Below are positions 63,266 to 64,000 of a stretch of DNA of 64,000 nt, one piece after another. This DNA is from Rhynchopus sp. YZ270_cl-10. Its lineage: Eukaryota; Euglenozoa; Diplonemea; Diplonemida; Diplonemidae. The stretch's first letter is position 1; every line of letters starts with the position of its first letter. Below the pieces are notes generated by a model. That model was not told the DNA's origin, searched no databases, and saw only the letters and a program-made list of their open reading frames with translations. The stretch is from assembly GCA_964035575.1 (NCBI GenBank), contig OZ037916.1, positions 868,001 through 932,000 of the forward strand, in the 5' to 3' direction. Position numbers and translations under genes: made by a program.

Positions 63266-64000
63266 ATGAAGCGAGGGGTACTGAAGGCGGTGATACGCAG
63301 TGTGTTTGAAGGGCATGTGGCGGAGTTTTTGTACTGGCTTGAGTATACTGCAGTGTTTGCTGTCGCACTTGACATTCTCGATTGGGGGGCCTCTAGGGGC
63401 GCCTCGAACACCGACCTCAAGCTCGTTGCCGTCCTCCTCCCCCTCACCAACGCACTAAACCCTATCGTCGTTCTTGGACTTCTCGTATACGGAAAGGGGA
63501 AGAAACCGTATTGGTGGTGTCATGGGTATTTTCCTGCGTTGGCAGTCCTGATGCTGGTGATGTCCACCTGTATGCCACCTTGCTCCAATCTGCCGGAATA
63601 CTTCCGCGCACAACATGGTGTTGGCGAAGGGGAGGTTCTGGTAACGTGCCCTGCCTATGAAGACACGGCGGGGCTCATACAAGGTGACGGTGAGGTCCGC
63701 GAGAACTTCAATTTTTTTAATGTGAGTTCCCCGGGGTGCTACCTTGCTGCGGAAACTGCGGAGGTGCGGTGGGTTGCGACACAATGGCCTAGGCTGTCTG
63801 GGGTACTTAGCTCCATGCTATTGGGAGCTGCAGAGCCGATTGTTATAGGAAAATCAGATGACAGTGGTATACGGGTCAACGTCTTTGCTGTTGCAGAGCT
63901 TCATTGTATGTGCCAAGAGGTTCCTTTGGCAGGGGGCAATGATACTGTCAATGCTACAACGCTTCGTGTGAAACACTACCGTACTGGGGTGTACGGGGCA
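63266..64000 (+). CDS. Start of a multi-pass membrane protein (cut by window edge)
   Basis: From ATG 63266 the frame is open to the window end (245 codons). It begins MKRGVLKAVIRSVFEGHV. Hydrophobic segments at about 21-40, 52-74 and 87-103 are probable TM passes. The following part has CMPPCSN, several spaced cysteines and NVS and NDTVNAT sites, so it may be a lumenal or extracellular loop. No family is recognised. TTCATTTCTAG ends three bases before the ATG, which looks like a splice acceptor: the ATG may be used after trans-splicing, or this may be an internal exon of a gene that starts further upstream. Confidence 0.7.
   Translation, partial: MKRGVLKAVIRSVFEGHVAEFLYWLEYTAVFAVALDILDWGASRGASNTDLKLVAVLLPLTNALNPIVVLGLLVYGKGKKPYWWCHGYFPALAVLMLVMSTCMPPCSNLPEYFRAQHGVGEGEVLVTCPAYEDTAGLIQGDGEVRENFNFFNVSSPGCYLAAETAEVRWVATQWPRLSGVLSSMLLGAAEPIVIGKSDDSGIRVNVFAVAELHCMCQEVPLAGGNDTVNATTLRVKHYRTGVYGA

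Overview
The window is nuclear DNA of a unicellular eukaryote. The evidence is spliceosomal-type introns (donor GTATG, acceptor CAG or TAG), a full set of core histones, type I membrane receptors with signal peptides, and hAT and Tc1/mariner-type DNA transposon remains. Coding DNA is GC-rich, especially at third codon positions. The DNA between genes is AT-rich, full of T and A homopolymers, and packed with short repeats. The histones are far from those of animals, plants and fungi, which points to a deep protist lineage. I cannot name it; a free-living excavate-like or other little-sampled flagellate is a guess.

Layout. 1-2.0 kb: the end of a hAT transposon carrying a BED zinc finger, next to a long fold-back element. 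3.8-8.0 kb: a large receptor kinase (bacterial-type solute-binding ectodomain, discoidin-like domain, one TM, degenerate cyclase, TPR, zinc ribbon, Ser/Thr kinase). 8-16.7 kb: no gene; several small transposons and stem-loop repeats. 16.7-19.6 kb: a mucin-like Pro/Thr-rich membrane protein with a cystine-knot-like head. 19.6-33.1 kb: no gene; non-autonomous hAT copies, a 2.1 kb element with long terminal inverted repeats, and a 9-bp satellite array. 33.1-39.9 kb: a five-exon type I membrane protein whose large intron holds an inverted copy of the 9-bp satellite. 39.9-45.4 kb: a 3 kb element and a 5-bp satellite array. 45.9-49.0 kb: histone genes H3, H1-like, H4, H2B and H2A, all on the plus strand, flanked by near-identical 450-bp direct repeats. 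50.3-54.9 kb: three unrecognised genes. 54.9-60.2 kb: repeats and a broken SRP54 exon. 60.2-61.7 kb: a coiled-coil, single-TM protein with a presequence-like N-terminus. 63.3-64.0 kb: the start of a multi-TM protein cut by the window edge.

The most unusual signal is in the non-coding DNA. At least twenty dispersed stem-loops of about 40 nt share a heptaloop (ACGAGAG or close variants). Their stem sequences differ from copy to copy, but pairing is kept by compensating changes, and most are followed by T runs. A second family of two-hairpin elements and a third A-tailed family are scattered among them. A second signal is a CAG preceded by a C/A/T-rich tract 29-37 nt upstream of all five histone start codons. 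This resembles the acceptor sites of the true introns, so trans-splicing or a shared initiator motif is possible.

The genes do not form one pathway. The window mixes cell-surface sensing and adhesion proteins (three type I membrane proteins), a chromatin cluster, and several unknowns.
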